Below, piece after piece: positions 44,639-53,505 of a stretch of 64,000 nucleotides of DNA (position 1 is the first letter of the stretch; each line of letters opens with the position of its first letter). The notes beneath the pieces are model-generated. The model did not search any database. It was not told the origin of the DNA and saw nothing but the letters and a program-made list of their open reading frames with translations. The stretch is from NCBI GenBank assembly GCA_963749575.1, contig CAVVNM010000023.1, positions 186,001 through 250,000 of the forward strand. Direction: 5' to 3'. The translations under genes were made by a program, and so were the position numbers. The DNA comes from JAMXLO01 sp963749575. GTDB lineage: Bacteria; Pseudomonadota; Alphaproteobacteria; Acetobacterales; Acetobacteraceae.

Positions 44639-46075
44639 TCACTTCCCCCCGCCCGGACGCAGCGCCGCCTCCAGCCGCCGCGCGGTGTCGGCGGCAAGCG
44701 CGGCGGGCGTTCCGGCGAACCCCATGACCAGCCCGGCCATGCGCGGCGGCCCGGCGTAATAGGCGCCCAGCGGCGACACCGCGAGCCCGCGCCCGCGGCA
44801 GGCCTGCACCGCGGCCGTTTCGTCGCTGCCGTCCGGCAGCCGCCCGACCATATGCAGCCCGCCTGGCGCGGGGATCGGCGCGATCGAGGGCGCGTGGTGG
44901 GCGATCGCCGCCAGCAGGGCGGCGCGGCGCCGGGCATACTCGGTGCGCATCCGACGGACATGCGGGGCGAGCAGGCCCTGTTGCATGAACTCGGCGAGGA
45001 TCGCCTGGTTGAGGGTGTCGATGCCACGGTCCATCAGCGTGCCCAGCCGCACATACGCCGGGATCAGTGGCGCCGGCACTACGGCAAAGCCGAGGCGCAG
45101 TGCCGGCGCCAGGGTCTTGCTGAAGGTGCCGCAGTAGATCACCCGCCCGGCGCGATCGAGGGTGGCGAGCGGCGGCAGCGGATGCCCGCTCCAGCGGAAC
45201 TCGGAGTCGCAATCGTCCTCCAGAATCCAGGCGTTCGCCCGGCCCGCCCAGTCCAGCAGCGCGAGGCGTCGTCCGATCGGCAGCGCGCCGCCCAGCGGCG
45301 TGGCGTGCGACGGTGCCACCAGCGCAAGCCGGGCGTCGGGCGCGCGCTGGATGCCGGCGGCGACATCGAGCCCCTCGGAGTCGCTGACGACCGGGACCGG
45401 TACTGCTCCGGCGGCCAGCAGTGCGCCGCGGCCGGCGATGTAGCCGGGATCCTCGACCCAGGCGGCGTCGCCCGGATCCAGCAGCAGGTCCGCGGCAATG
45501 CGCAGCGCCTGCTGGGTGCCGGCGGTGATCACGATGTTGGCGGGATCGGCCAGCAGACCGCGCGTTGCGGCGAGATGCGCGGCGATCTGCGAGCGCAACC
45601 CGGGCAGACCCTGTGGCGGCGGGTAGCCGGTCAGGTCGCCGGACAGCGCCTTCAGCACGCGCGCGGCGCAGCGCGCCCAGGCCTCCTTGGGGAACAGGTC
45701 CGGCGCGGGGATGCCGCCGGCGAGCAATGTGCCAAGGTTCTGGTCACGCGACGCGGCCGAGGCGGGAACGGCGGCGAGCCGCTGGCCGCGCTGCGATAGC
45801 GGGTTGGCGGCGGTCGGCGCCGGGACGGCCGGGTCCGGCGCAGCGTCGGGCAGATCAGGGGCAACGTAGGTGCCGCTGCCGGTGCGGGCGCGCACATAGC
45901 CCTCGGACGCGAGCCGCTCATAGGCCAGCACCACGGTCTGGCGCGCCACGCCCAATTCTTCGGCCAACGCGCGGGTGGGCGGCAGACGGGCGCCGGCGGG
46001 CAGCGTGCCAGCCAGGATGCCCAGGCGCAACCGATCGAACACTACCTGCTGGCGGTTTTGGTCTGGCGTGAACAC
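44639..46075 (-). CDS. MocR-type regulator (GntR HTH fused to aminotransferase fold)
   Basis: This 478-residue protein has an N-terminal GntR winged helix (about residues 10-75, L-P-P-T-R-A-L-A-E-E-L-G-V-A-R-Q) and a type I aminotransferase-like domain. The PLP-binding Lys lies in G-T-F-S-K-T-L-A-P-A-L-R near residue 310, and the Asp ligand region is I-L-E-D-D-C-D-S-E-F. MocR proteins such as PdxR sense PLP or an amino-acid adduct and control vitamin B6, GABA or taurine genes. The target is unknown; no pdx gene is nearby. A start at 46075 is used, with the HTH following closely. Confidence 0.92.
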   Translation of the reverse strand: MFTPDQNRQQVVFDRLRLGILAGTLPAGARLPPTRALAEELGVARQTVVLAYERLASEGYVRARTGSGTYVAPDLPDAAPDPAVPAPTAANPLSQRGQRLAAVPASAASRDQNLGTLLAGGIPAPDLFPKEAWARCAARVLKALSGDLTGYPPPQGLPGLRSQIAAHLAATRGLLADPANIVITAGTQQALRIAADLLLDPGDAAWVEDPGYIAGRGALLAAGAVPVPVVSDSEGLDVAAGIQRAPDARLALVAPSHATPLGGALPIGRRLALLDWAGRANAWILEDDCDSEFRWSGHPLPPLATLDRAGRVIYCGTFSKTLAPALRLGFAVVPAPLIPAYVRLGTLMDRGIDTLNQAILAEFMQQGLLAPHVRRMRTEYARRRAALLAAIAHHAPSIAPIPAPGGLHMVGRLPDGSDETAAVQACRGRGLAVSPLGAYYAGPPRMAGLVMGFAGTPAALAADTARRLEAALRPGGGK

Positions 46076-46152
46076 CGAGACTGGCCCCGAATCACTGGTC
46101 CAATCGGACAGTAATCCTCGGGTCGAACCGGAGCAAGCTCAGGGAGAGACGA

Positions 46153-46356
46153 TCAGAAGCCTTCGCGCTCGAGCCGCTTGCGCTCCAGCTTGCGAGCGCG
46201 GCGGACCGCCTCGGCTGCCTCGCGGGCGCGACGCTCCGACGGCTTCTCGTAATGCCGCCGCAGCTTCATCTCGCGGAAGATCCCTTCCCGTTGCATCTTC
46301 TTCTTGAGCGCCTTCAGCGCCTGGTCGACGTTGTTGTCACGCACGAGTACTTGCAC
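46153..46356 (-). CDS. rpsU: 30S ribosomal protein S21
   Basis: S21 binds the small subunit near the anti-Shine-Dalgarno region and assists initiation. The GTG at 46356 starts V-Q-V-L-V-R-D-N-N-V-D-Q-A-L and gives 67 residues, the normal alphaproteobacterial size. The K-K-K-M-Q-R-E-G-I-F-R-E-M-K and the C-terminal R-A-R-K-L-E-R-K-R tail are diagnostic. A longer in-frame start exists but lacks a ribosome site; GGAGAAGGCAGCC precedes GTG. It is divergent from def. Confidence 0.96.
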   Translation of the reverse strand: MQVLVRDNNVDQALKALKKKMQREGIFREMKLRRHYEKPSERRAREAAEAVRRARKLERKRLEREGF

Positions 46357-46438
46357 TTGGCTGCCTTCTCCTTCTCTGCTGTGGCCATCCCGCCGATCGG
46401 GGAGGCGCCCTATATCACGCGGCAACCGTGGAGGCTAC

Positions 46439-46984
46439 ATGGCCATTCTGAAGATAGCGCGCATGGGCCACCCTGTGCTGTTGCAAAAGTGTGAACCGGT
46501 GCCGGATCCGGGCGCACCGGAAATTCGCCGTCTGGTCGCCGACATGTTGGAGACGATGGAGGACGCCTACGGTGCCGGCCTGGCCGCGCCGCAGGTGCAC
46601 GTGCCGCTGCGGCTGTTCGTGTTCCGGGTGGCAGAGGCGCGCGGCAACGAGGATGCGGGCGATACCCCGGTCGGCAACACCGTGGTGATCAACCCCGAGA
46701 TCGAACTGCTGGCCGAGGAACGCGTGCTGCGCTGGGAAGGCTGTCTGTCGATCCCCGGGCTGCGCGCCGCGGTGCCGCGCGCGCCGCGGATTCGCTATCG
46801 CGGCGTCGACTGCGACGGCAGGCCGGTCGCGCGCGAGGTGACGGGCTTTCACGCCGGCGTGGTGCAGCACGAATACGACCACCTGGACGGCATCCTGTAT
46901 CCGATGCGGGTGCGGGACTTCTCGCTGTTCGGCTTCACCGAGGAACTGGCGCGGGCCGCCGCGGCGCAGCAGGAAAGCCGCTGA
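46439..46984 (+). CDS. def: Peptide deformylase
   Basis: Def removes the formyl group from the N-terminal methionine of nascent proteins using a ferrous or zinc ion. The 181-residue protein carries all three motifs: G-A-G-L-A-A-P-Q (near residue 45), E-G-C-L-S-I-P-G (metal-ligand Cys) and Q-H-E-Y-D-H-L-D-G (two metal-ligand His). The start follows GTGGAGGCTAC. The stop overlaps the COQ9 start by one base (TGATG), implying coupled translation. A second def paralogue elsewhere is common in this group, so it may not be the only copy. Confidence 0.96.
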   Translation: MAILKIARMGHPVLLQKCEPVPDPGAPEIRRLVADMLETMEDAYGAGLAAPQVHVPLRLFVFRVAEARGNEDAGDTPVGNTVVINPEIELLAEERVLRWEGCLSIPGLRAAVPRAPRIRYRGVDCDGRPVAREVTGFHAGVVQHEYDHLDGILYPMRVRDFSLFGFTEELARAAAAQQESR

Positions 46985-47592
46985 TGCCGGTCGAGCGCAG
47001 CGCCGATCGCGACGCCGCCATCGCGGCGCTGCTGCCGCATGTGCCGTTCGATGGCTGGACGCGACGTGCGCTGCGCGCGGGGCTTGCCGATATCGGCGTC
47101 GCGCCGGAGGACGCGGAGCTGCAGTTTCCCGGCGGCGCCGGCGATATGATCGAGGCGTTCTGCGACTGGTCCGACCGCAGGATGGTGGACGGTGCCGCTG
47201 CGCTGGACCCCGAGATGCGGCTGGACCAGCGGGTGCGCGCGGTGATTGCGCTGCGGCTCGAGCAGAACCGGCCGCACAAGGAGGCGATCCGGCGCGCGCT
47301 CGCGCTGTTGGCGCTGCCCGGGCATGCGCGATCGGCGGCCGCATGCACGGCGCGCACGGTGGATGCGATCTGGCATGCGGCGGGAGATCGGTCGGCGGAT
47401 TTCAGTTGGTACACCAAGCGGGCGATCCTCGCCGCGGTGTATGGCGCGACCATGCTGTATTGGCTGCGCGATTCCGGCGAGGACGATGCGGCGACATTAG
47501 GCTTTCTCGACCGGCGACTGGCAGGCGTGAAGCGGATCGGCGCGGTGCGGCGTCGGGCGGAGGCGGCGATCGGGCGGTTGCGGCCGGTCTGA
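46984..47592 (+). CDS. COQ9 family protein
   Basis: COQ9 proteins help the COQ7 hydroxylase in ubiquinone synthesis by presenting lipid intermediates. This 202-residue protein has the TetR-like alpha-helical fold with the family landmark F-S-W-Y-T-K-R-A-I-L near residue 138 and Y-G-A-T-M-L-Y-W-L downstream. R-L-D-Q-R-V-R-A-V-I-A-L-R-L begins the middle helices. It is translationally coupled to def. The family is typical of alphaproteobacteria and mitochondria. Confidence 0.92.
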   Translation: MPVERSADRDAAIAALLPHVPFDGWTRRALRAGLADIGVAPEDAELQFPGGAGDMIEAFCDWSDRRMVDGAAALDPEMRLDQRVRAVIALRLEQNRPHKEAIRRALALLALPGHARSAAACTARTVDAIWHAAGDRSADFSWYTKRAILAAVYGATMLYWLRDSGEDDAATLGFLDRRLAGVKRIGAVRRRAEAAIGRLRPV

Positions 47593-47644
47593 AGGCAGCC
47601 GCGTGAGTGCGGGCGGGTCGAAATCGCGGACCGCCAGCCTCTGT

Positions 47645-47911
47645 TCAATGGACCGCGACCAGAGCAAGGCCATGCTGGGCAGCCAGCTCCTCCGCCGTCG
47701 CGACGGCGTCGACCACCACCAAGGGGGTTCCGTCGGCGCCGCAGAGCAGGAAGACCGGTTCGCCATCCAGGCAGCCGGACTGCAAATAGCCCAGCTGGCG
47801 GGCACCGAGATGCAGCAGCTGCTCGGCGGATATCCGGCGGAGCGCGGCGGTCCGCATATCGCCGGCGTCGATCAGCGATCCGCCGGGCTTGCCGATCGGA
47901 TTCGGGTTCAT
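47645..47911 (-). CDS. DUF1150 family protein
   Basis: This 88-residue protein has the DUF1150 pattern: L-G-A-R-Q-L-G-Y-L-Q near the centre, then G-A-D-G-T-P-L-V-V-V-D and a closing Q-H-G-L-A-L-V-A-V-H. The family is restricted to alphaproteobacteria and often lies beside small heat-shock proteins, none of which is present here. No function is known. The ATG at 47911 follows GAAGGGATCTTCTGCC. It is convergent with COQ9 with 52 bp between their stops. Confidence 0.85.
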   Translation of the reverse strand: MNPNPIGKPGGSLIDAGDMRTAALRRISAEQLLHLGARQLGYLQSGCLDGEPVFLLCGADGTPLVVVDAVATAEELAAQHGLALVAVH

Positions 47912-48233
47912 GGCAGAAGATCCCTTCGCTCAGCCAAGACAGTATCGAGCCAACCCGTCATGCCCAGCAGCAACGGCCGGGAGGCGGTCGGGGTTCGCCA
48001 GCCGCACCGCCGGCACCCGGCCGCCAGCCCAAAAGCAGTTCCGCATGCGGTGATACCGGTATGCATCGGGTATCGCTCTCGGTCTCGATTGCGTAGGATG
48101 GCGACTGCACGACCGCAACGCTGTGAGTTAGGCAACAGGCTGGTGGGTTATTTTCGGCCTGGACATCCCGTCGAAGTGGGTCGATCGGGCACTGATTGAG
48201 CACGCGAGCCGGAACCTGCGCGGCGTTCTCCGG
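47912..48233. other. Intergenic region without a recognisable gene
   Basis: This 322-bp stretch between the DUF1150 start and the SDR stop has short frames on both strands without motifs. A promoter for the DUF1150 gene should lie here, but no clear -35/-10 pair is visible. Confidence 0.45.
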
Positions 48234-49058
48234 TCACTGTTTGGCCGCGTGCCGCTGCATGATCGGCGCCAGCAGCCCGCCACCGGCGTTCATCGCCAGG
48301 TTGCCGCCATCCATCGGGATCGCCGCCCCGGTGATCCAGTCGGCCGCATCCGACGCCAGCAGCACCGCGAGGCCCTTGATATCGTCTGGCTGGCCGAACC
48401 GCCCTGCCGGGATGCCGCGCAAAAACGTATCGCGCAGCCATGGGTCGGCCGCCATGCGCGGTCCCAGCCCGTTGGCGCCGAGTACCTGCGCCGGCAGGAT
48501 GCAGTTCACCCGCACGCCGCGCCCGGCCCATTCGGTGGAGAGCTCGCGCGTCATCTGGATCACCGCCGCCATCGCCATGCCGTACACAGATTGCGCGCGC
48601 CCGAGCGACGACGCGCCAGCGATCGAACCGATGCTGATGATGCTCCCCTTGCCCCGCGCCAGCATCCGCCGGCCGGCAAGCTGGCAGGTGTAATAGCGGC
48701 TGATCACCAGGTTGTGGAAGGTGGCGCGGATATCCGTCAGCGCCATGTCCTCGGCCGCGCCGGCCCTGGCCTCGCCTGCCACGTTGCCCAATATGTCCAG
48801 CCGCCCGAACTCGCGGTCCACCGTGGCGAACACGCGGTCGATATGGTCGGTGTCGGTCACGTCGCCCGCGATCGGCAGCGCCTTGCGGCCGAGCTGGCGG
48901 ATGGTGTGCGCGGTCGCCTCGATGCCCGCCGCATTGCGGTCCAGCAGCACCAGGTCGGCGCCCGCCTCGGCCAGTGCGAGCGCCATGGCGCGGCCCATGC
49001 CCTGTGCACTGCCGGTCACGACGGCGGTGCGGCCGGTCAGATCAAACAGGTTGGTCAT
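48234..49058 (-). CDS. Short-chain dehydrogenase/reductase with altered active site
   Basis: This 274-residue SDR starts with the NAD(P)-binding T-G-R-T-A-V-V-T-G-S-A-Q-G-M-G and has D-I-L-G-N-V-A-G, close to the usual N-N-A-G. The active-site Ser is in I-I-S-I-G-S-I-A-G and the Tyr in S-V-Y-G-M-A-M. The position four residues after Tyr is Met instead of the nearly invariant Lys, which would impair catalysis unless it is a base-call error (ATG versus AAG). The C-terminus has P-M-D-G-G-N. The start follows CGAGGGAACC. Substrate unknown. Confidence 0.88.
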   Translation of the reverse strand: MTNLFDLTGRTAVVTGSAQGMGRAMALALAEAGADLVLLDRNAAGIEATAHTIRQLGRKALPIAGDVTDTDHIDRVFATVDREFGRLDILGNVAGEARAGAAEDMALTDIRATFHNLVISRYYTCQLAGRRMLARGKGSIISIGSIAGASSLGRAQSVYGMAMAAVIQMTRELSTEWAGRGVRVNCILPAQVLGANGLGPRMAADPWLRDTFLRGIPAGRFGQPDDIKGLAVLLASDAADWITGAAIPMDGGNLAMNAGGGLLAPIMQRHAAKQ

Positions 49059-49220
49059 GGTTCCCTCGGGCTCGATCGGGTTGAGCTGGCACTCTGGCGG
49101 CGAAGCCACCCAGTCGTCCAACGGGATCGCTTCCCATGGTCTCGGAGGCGTGGTGATCTGGCGGCCGATCCGCGGCATAATGCCGGTGCGCCGTGGCGCA
49201 ATCAGGGAACGCTCCCGCCG

Positions 49221-49526
49221 ATGAACGACACCACCACCCAATCCAACACCAAGGATGAGATAAAGGCCGAACGCCCTCGCCTGCACAAAGTCATTCTGGT
49301 CAATGACGACTACACGCCGCGTGAGTTCGTCGTCATGGTGCTGAAGGCGGAATTCCGCATGAGCGAGGATCAGGCCCTGCGGGTGATGATCACCGCGCAC
49401 CGGCGCGGCGCATGTGTCGTCGCGGTCTATACCAAGGATGTGGCGGAGGCCAAGGCAACCAACGCGACGGATGCGGGCCGACGCAAGGGCTATCCGTTGC
49501 TGTTCACGACCGAGCCGGAGGAATAG
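49221..49526 (+). CDS. clpS: ATP-dependent Clp protease adaptor ClpS
   Basis: ClpS delivers N-degron proteins to ClpAP. The 101-residue protein has the normal core: V-I-L-V-N-D-D-Y-T-P-R-E-F-V (Asn and Asp bind the N-terminal residue of the substrate), V-M-I-T-A-H-R-R-G with the pocket His, and C-V-V-A-V-Y-T-K-D-V-A-E. The N-terminal tail is short and hydrophilic. The clpA gene is not beside it. The frame and length are complete. Confidence 0.95.
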   Translation: MNDTTTQSNTKDEIKAERPRLHKVILVNDDYTPREFVVMVLKAEFRMSEDQALRVMITAHRRGACVVAVYTKDVAEAKATNATDAGRRKGYPLLFTTEPEE

Positions 49527-49539
49527 CCGCTGCGAATAT

Positions 49540-49947
49540 TCAGCTGTCCGGCCCCGGGGTGAGACAGAGAAAGCCGTTGGTAGGACGCGACCAGTTGGCC
49601 CAGCATGCGACTGAGAACGGCAGTCCGTTCCGCTGCTCCGGCGGCACGACCACTTCGGGCGGAACTTCGAGATACCGGCCTGGCCCGCCCGGGAAGCCGT
49701 CGCCGGTGTTCGGATCATACGCCGGGATCAGCGCCTCGTAGCGGCCCTTGCTGCCGATCCGGACATCGACCATGCGACAGTCGGACAGATCGCAGCAGCT
49801 GCGGCCGCTGCCGGGTTGCGTCAGACCCCTGATCGCGTCCGCGTAAGGCGCAAGCTTCTGCGCTGCCGTGGAATTGGGGGGCGGTGGACTGGCCGGGGAC
49901 GGCCGGGCGGCAACCGTCAGCATGGCCATCACCATGACAACGAACAT
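49540..49947 (-). CDS. Small exported Cys-rich hypothetical protein
   Basis: From ATG 49947 this encodes 135 residues with a signal peptide (M-F-V-V-M-V-M-A-M-L-T-V-A-A, cleavage after S-P-A). The mature protein has a compact C-C-D-L-S-D-C motif, another Cys in V-A-C-W-A-N-W and one near the end in L-C-L-T-P. P-P-E-V-V-V-P-P-E lies in the middle. This resembles small periplasmic proteins of rhizobia with a C-C-X4-C-R motif and no known role. A longer in-frame start is possible. It is convergent with clpS (14 bp apart). Confidence 0.7.
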   Translation of the reverse strand: MFVVMVMAMLTVAARPSPASPPPPNSTAAQKLAPYADAIRGLTQPGSGRSCCDLSDCRMVDVRIGSKGRYEALIPAYDPNTGDGFPGGPGRYLEVPPEVVVPPEQRNGLPFSVACWANWSRPTNGFLCLTPGPDS

Positions 49948-50720
49948 ACCCGGTCGTCGATTCCAGATGACTGTCGGCACAGCTTCCAATCGATCCAGGC
50001 GAGGGTCGCGATGCCGTCTCATCGCATCGATCCGAGAGACGCCGTTGCGGATAACGAGACGCTCAACCACGAATGTATACAATGGCACACTGATGTCACG
50101 CCGCGTGCACGGGCGGCGGAAGGTGGTCGCGCACCTGCGGGGTCGGCCGGTGCCGTGGACCAGGGCCGCGCCGGTGCTGGGTTCGAAGCGGAACGCGGCA
50201 AGGCCGGCCGGCGCGCTCCGTGGCGGCGGGGCGCACCTCCGCAAGCGCCTGGTCGCGGCCGGCACGGGCCTCCGGTGTATCGGCTATCAGCGGGGGAATC
50301 TGACGCACAGGTTGGCGAGGACCTCGCGAGCGACGGACGGGGGGAACTGGGGAGGGTGGACATGGCAGGACGACCGTCTCGTTGGGGGACGCGGCAGTTG
50401 TGGCAGTTAGTATAGATGATGTCAACAGTCTTACATACTAACCGTGCCGTCATTCCCGCGCAGGCGGCAACCCAGGGCGGGGTCGGTGCGGTTGTTCTGG
50501 GTCCCGGTTCCCCGCCTTCGCGGGGGCAAGCTTCACGGGGATGACAACTGGGGGCAGTTTCCTCGAGGAACGCAGCGACCAAGCATTCCGGCGCTGGATT
50601 GCTTCGTCGCCGCGCTGCGCGCAACGACATGCTGGGTATCCAGTCAATCTTAAGGCGACCGGAGTGATACGACCGCGCCGCCACGTTGTCGCGGGGCGCG
50701 AACCGCCACGATGCCGACGA
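49948..50720. other. 773-bp intergenic region with repeat and possible gene debris
   Basis: No intact gene is visible. Between about 50090 and 50300 the minus strand has partial frames that look protein-like in three different phases (for example P-P-L-I-A-D-T-P-E-A-R-A-G-R-D and F-R-F-E-P-S-T-G-A-A). This suggests an eroded small gene. The segment 50448-50545 is an inverted repeat. Around 50560-50640 the sequence resembles common intergenic repeats found in rhizobial and acetobacterial genomes. Confidence 0.45.
50448..50545. repeat. REP-like inverted repeat
   Basis: The segment begins GTCATTCCCGCGCAGGCGGC and ends with its rough reverse complement (CGCGGGGGCAAGCTTCACGG then GGATGAC), with CCCAG/CTGGG arms inside. 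The same half-motif recurs near 44506-44535. Its role is unknown; such repeats are spread in intergenic DNA. Confidence 0.75.
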
Positions 50721-53083
50721 CTATTCCTGCGATGACCGCAAGCCGGCGCCAGCGAGCTTCGCCAGGTTCGCTTCAGCGATCGGCAGCCATTGGGCTTGTG
50801 CGTGAGATAACTTGCCTGCCGCAGCCAGCGTGCGCAGGCCCGCAACGATCAGCGCCCAGCGTCGTGCCGGGTCGTCGCCTTGGTTTGCCAGCCGCCAGTT
50901 GGACCACAGAACATCGACCTGCCAGCCGGCGTTGCCGGGGTCCGCCTGCGCCAGACGCTCTCGGATCGCGAGCGAGGCTTGGTAGCTGGTCAGCGCCGCC
51001 GCCAGGGCGCCCTGCGCCACCTGCACGTCGCCGATCCTGTCGTGCGACACTGACAGGTCGCGCTGCCAGCCGGCGTTGCCGGGGTCCGCCTGCGCCAGAC
51101 GCTCTCGGATCGCGAGCGAGGCTTGGTAGCTGATCAGCGCCGCCGCCAGGCGTCGCCCTGCGCCACCTGCACGTCGCCGATCCTGTCGTGCGCACGACTC
51201 GACAGGTCGCGCTGCCAGCCGGCGTTGCCGGGGTCCGCTTGCGCCAGACGCTCTCGGATCGCGAGCGAGGCCTGGTAGCTGGTCAGCGCCGCCGCCAGGG
51301 CGCCCTGCGCCCGCTGCACGTCGCCGATCTTGTTGTGCGACACCGACAGGTCGCGCTGCCAGCCGGCGTTGCCGGGGTCCGCTTGCGCCAGACGCTCGGC
51401 GATCGCGAGCGAGGCCTGGTAGCTGGTCAGCGCCGCCGCCAGGTCGCCCTGCGCCTGCTGCACGCCGCCGATCTTCTCCTGCGACACTGACAGGTCGCGC
51501 TGCCAGCCGGCGTTGCCGGGGTCCGCTTGCGCCAGACGCTTGGCAATCGCGAGCGAGGCCTGGTAGCTGGTCAGCGCCGCCGCCAGGTCGCCCTGCGCCT
51601 GCTGCACGCCGCCGATCTTCTCCTGCGCCACCGACAGGTCGCGCTGCCAGCCAGCGTTGCCGGGGTCCGCTTGCGCCAGACGCTCTCGGATCGTGAGCGA
51701 GGCCTGGTAGCTGGTCAGCGCCGCCGCCAGGTCGCCCTGCTCCCGCTGCACGTCGCCGATCTTGTTGTGCGACACCGACAGGTCGCGCTGCGAGCCGGCG
51801 TTGCCGGGGTCCGCTTGCGCCAGACGCTCGGCGATCGCGAGCGAGGCCTGGTAGCTGGTCAGCGCCGCCGCCAGGTCGCCCTGCGCCTGCTGCACGTCGC
51901 CCATCCTGTTGTGGCATAGCGCAACACGGGACTGGTCGTCACCGCGCAGCGCGACCGCCAGAGCATCGCGAAATGCCGCGCCGGCCCGCTCCACTGCGCC
52001 ATCGGTTGACCAGAGGTCGCCGATCTCGACGCGGCACCAGGCGTCGTCCGGCAGCAGGTGTGCGATCTCGCCCAGGGTGGCGCGGGCACCGGCGCGATCG
52101 TAGGTCAGCGTCTGGACGCGGGCACGCTCGGTCAGCAGCGGCACCACGCCGGCCGCGTATGCCTGCCGCCGGTCGGCAATGTTGGCGTCGAGGATGCCCA
52201 GCGCCGCGTCCGGCTGGAGCGCGGCCAGCTTGTCGCGCGAGGCCTGGATGGCGGCGGTGACGCCCGGGGCACTGTTGTCGCCTGGGGGTACGGGCTCCGG
52301 CGCCGCAGCGGCGTCGGGCCGGCGCATGTCGGCGAACATCTCCGCCACCACCGCGGGAATCCCGGCGACCGGAATGTCGAGTGCGCAGACATGCCGGCGG
52401 ACATTCGCCAGTCGCGCGGGGTCGGCGCCGAGCTTCGCGGCGGCGCGATCGAACACGACGCGCGTCACGTGCCGCCGGACCGTCGATGCGGGAACCAGGA
52501 CCGCCTCGCGGAGCGGGTTCCTGCCTTGATTGGCGCCGAGCTCGGCGATGCGGATCAGGCCGGCGAACCGCGCATCCTGGGTGAGAAACGTGGGCCCGCC
52601 ACTGCTGCCTGGCTCCGGCCAATACTGAGCCTCCGTCTCGCCGGAGAAGTTCCGATGACCCTTTGCCGTCACCGATGGCGAGATCCGCCCCGGGAAATCC
52701 CGTGTGTCGTCGAGCCGGGCGAAATAGGCGTGCGCGTAGGCGTCGCCGTGCTCGACGCCGGGGCGGGCCGGCAGAGGCAGCATCGGCACGTCGGCCGGTG
52801 CCGGTTCGCCGATCAGCAGGACCAGGTCGAGCGCCGGGTTCTCGTCCGCACGGCAATCGTCGGCCAGCACGGCGGGGTGACTGCTCGCCCCATTCGCGGC
52901 GTCTGCATAAGGATACTGCACGATGACCGTGTCGCCATCTGCGCTGGCGCGGCGCGCGTCTTCCCATACGTGCCGGCAGGTCGCTACAAAACGGCCCTCG
53001 ACCAGCGCGCCGCAGCCGACCGGGCGAGCATCGGCATCACCGAGAATGTAGACGAGCGCGCGATTGACGGTAGGGTCGCTCAT
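50721..53083 (-). pseudogene. Trypsin-like serine protease fused to seven TPR units, one frame break
   Basis: The N-terminal ~220 residues form a trypsin-like domain with an apparent triad His38 (T-C-R-H-V-W), Asp86 (A-L-D-L-V-L-L) and Ser161 (P-G-S-S-G-G-P). No signal peptide is seen, so it is probably cytosolic. A linker of about 170 residues leads to seven nearly identical 48-residue TPR-like units (50904-51916) and a C-terminal helical cap. A break near 51150 adds two bases in the sixth unit, ending the first frame; homology continues in another frame to 50721. The protein would have about 785 residues. It lies 29 bp from, and divergent to, a Trypco1-like gene, a pairing known from predicted bacterial conflict systems. 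Confidence 0.82.
50904..51916 (-). repeat. Seven 144-bp tandem repeats encoding TPR units
   Basis: The span is 1013 bp, which equals seven units of 144 bp plus one extra codon (after unit 5) plus the 2-bp frame break in unit 6. Each unit encodes 48 residues with A-L-T-S-Y-Q-A-S-L and R-L-A-Q-A-D-P-G-N-A-G. The DNA identity between units is very high, pointing to recent expansion or homogenisation. Confidence 0.93.
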
Positions 53084-53112
53084 GCAACAAGGGAGCCTAC
53101 GATGTCGCACGC

Positions 53113-53412
53113 ATGGTGATCGAACTCGCCAATGGCGACAAGGTTTGGTTCGGCGGCAGCAGCACCGGCCCGCAGGAGATCAGCCGGCTCGGCGACATGG
53201 CGCGGGCGACCGGGGAAAGGTTCAGCGCCGCGCTGGGGCAGCTCGGCCAGGTGGTGGAGATCCTGCACAACGCGGTCGAGCGGCTGCCCAAAAAACCCGA
53301 GAAGGTGGAGATCGAACTGCGCGCCTCGCTGAGCAGCGAGTGCAATCTGTGGATCGTGTCGGGCGATGGCGAAGCCGAATTCAAGGTGACCCTGGCCTGG
53401 GGCAAGGACTGA
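53113..53412 (+). CDS. Trypsin-co-occurring domain 1 (Trypco1)-like small protein
   Basis: This 99-residue protein begins V-I-E-L-A-N-G-D-K-V-W-F, has a central amphipathic helix (G-E-R-F-S-A-A-L-G-Q-L) and ends with V-E-I-E-L-R-A-S-L-S-S-E and E-A-E-F-K-V-T-L-A-W. This matches what I recall of the Trypco1 (CU044_2847-type) family, named because its genes sit beside trypsin-like proteases and other conflict-system effectors. The divergent protease gene starts 29 bp away, which supports the call independently. A role as adaptor or regulator of the protease is proposed in the literature by inference only. Confidence 0.75.
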   Translation: MVIELANGDKVWFGGSSTGPQEISRLGDMARATGERFSAALGQLGQVVEILHNAVERLPKKPEKVEIELRASLSSECNLWIVSGDGEAEFKVTLAWGKD

Positions 53413-53505
53413 GCCGCTTCCGCTCTGCCGTTCGCCGGTGGCGGGGATGACGCTGCCGCGTGGCTTCGATGTATGCTGCGGGTCAGTTGCGAACGAGGTG
53501 ATCCG

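Noticed and set aside
50904..51916. Regular repeats that could be mistaken for a CRISPR or minisatellite
   Set aside because: The 144-bp units are in frame with TPR-like protein repeats and have no spacers, so they are coding.
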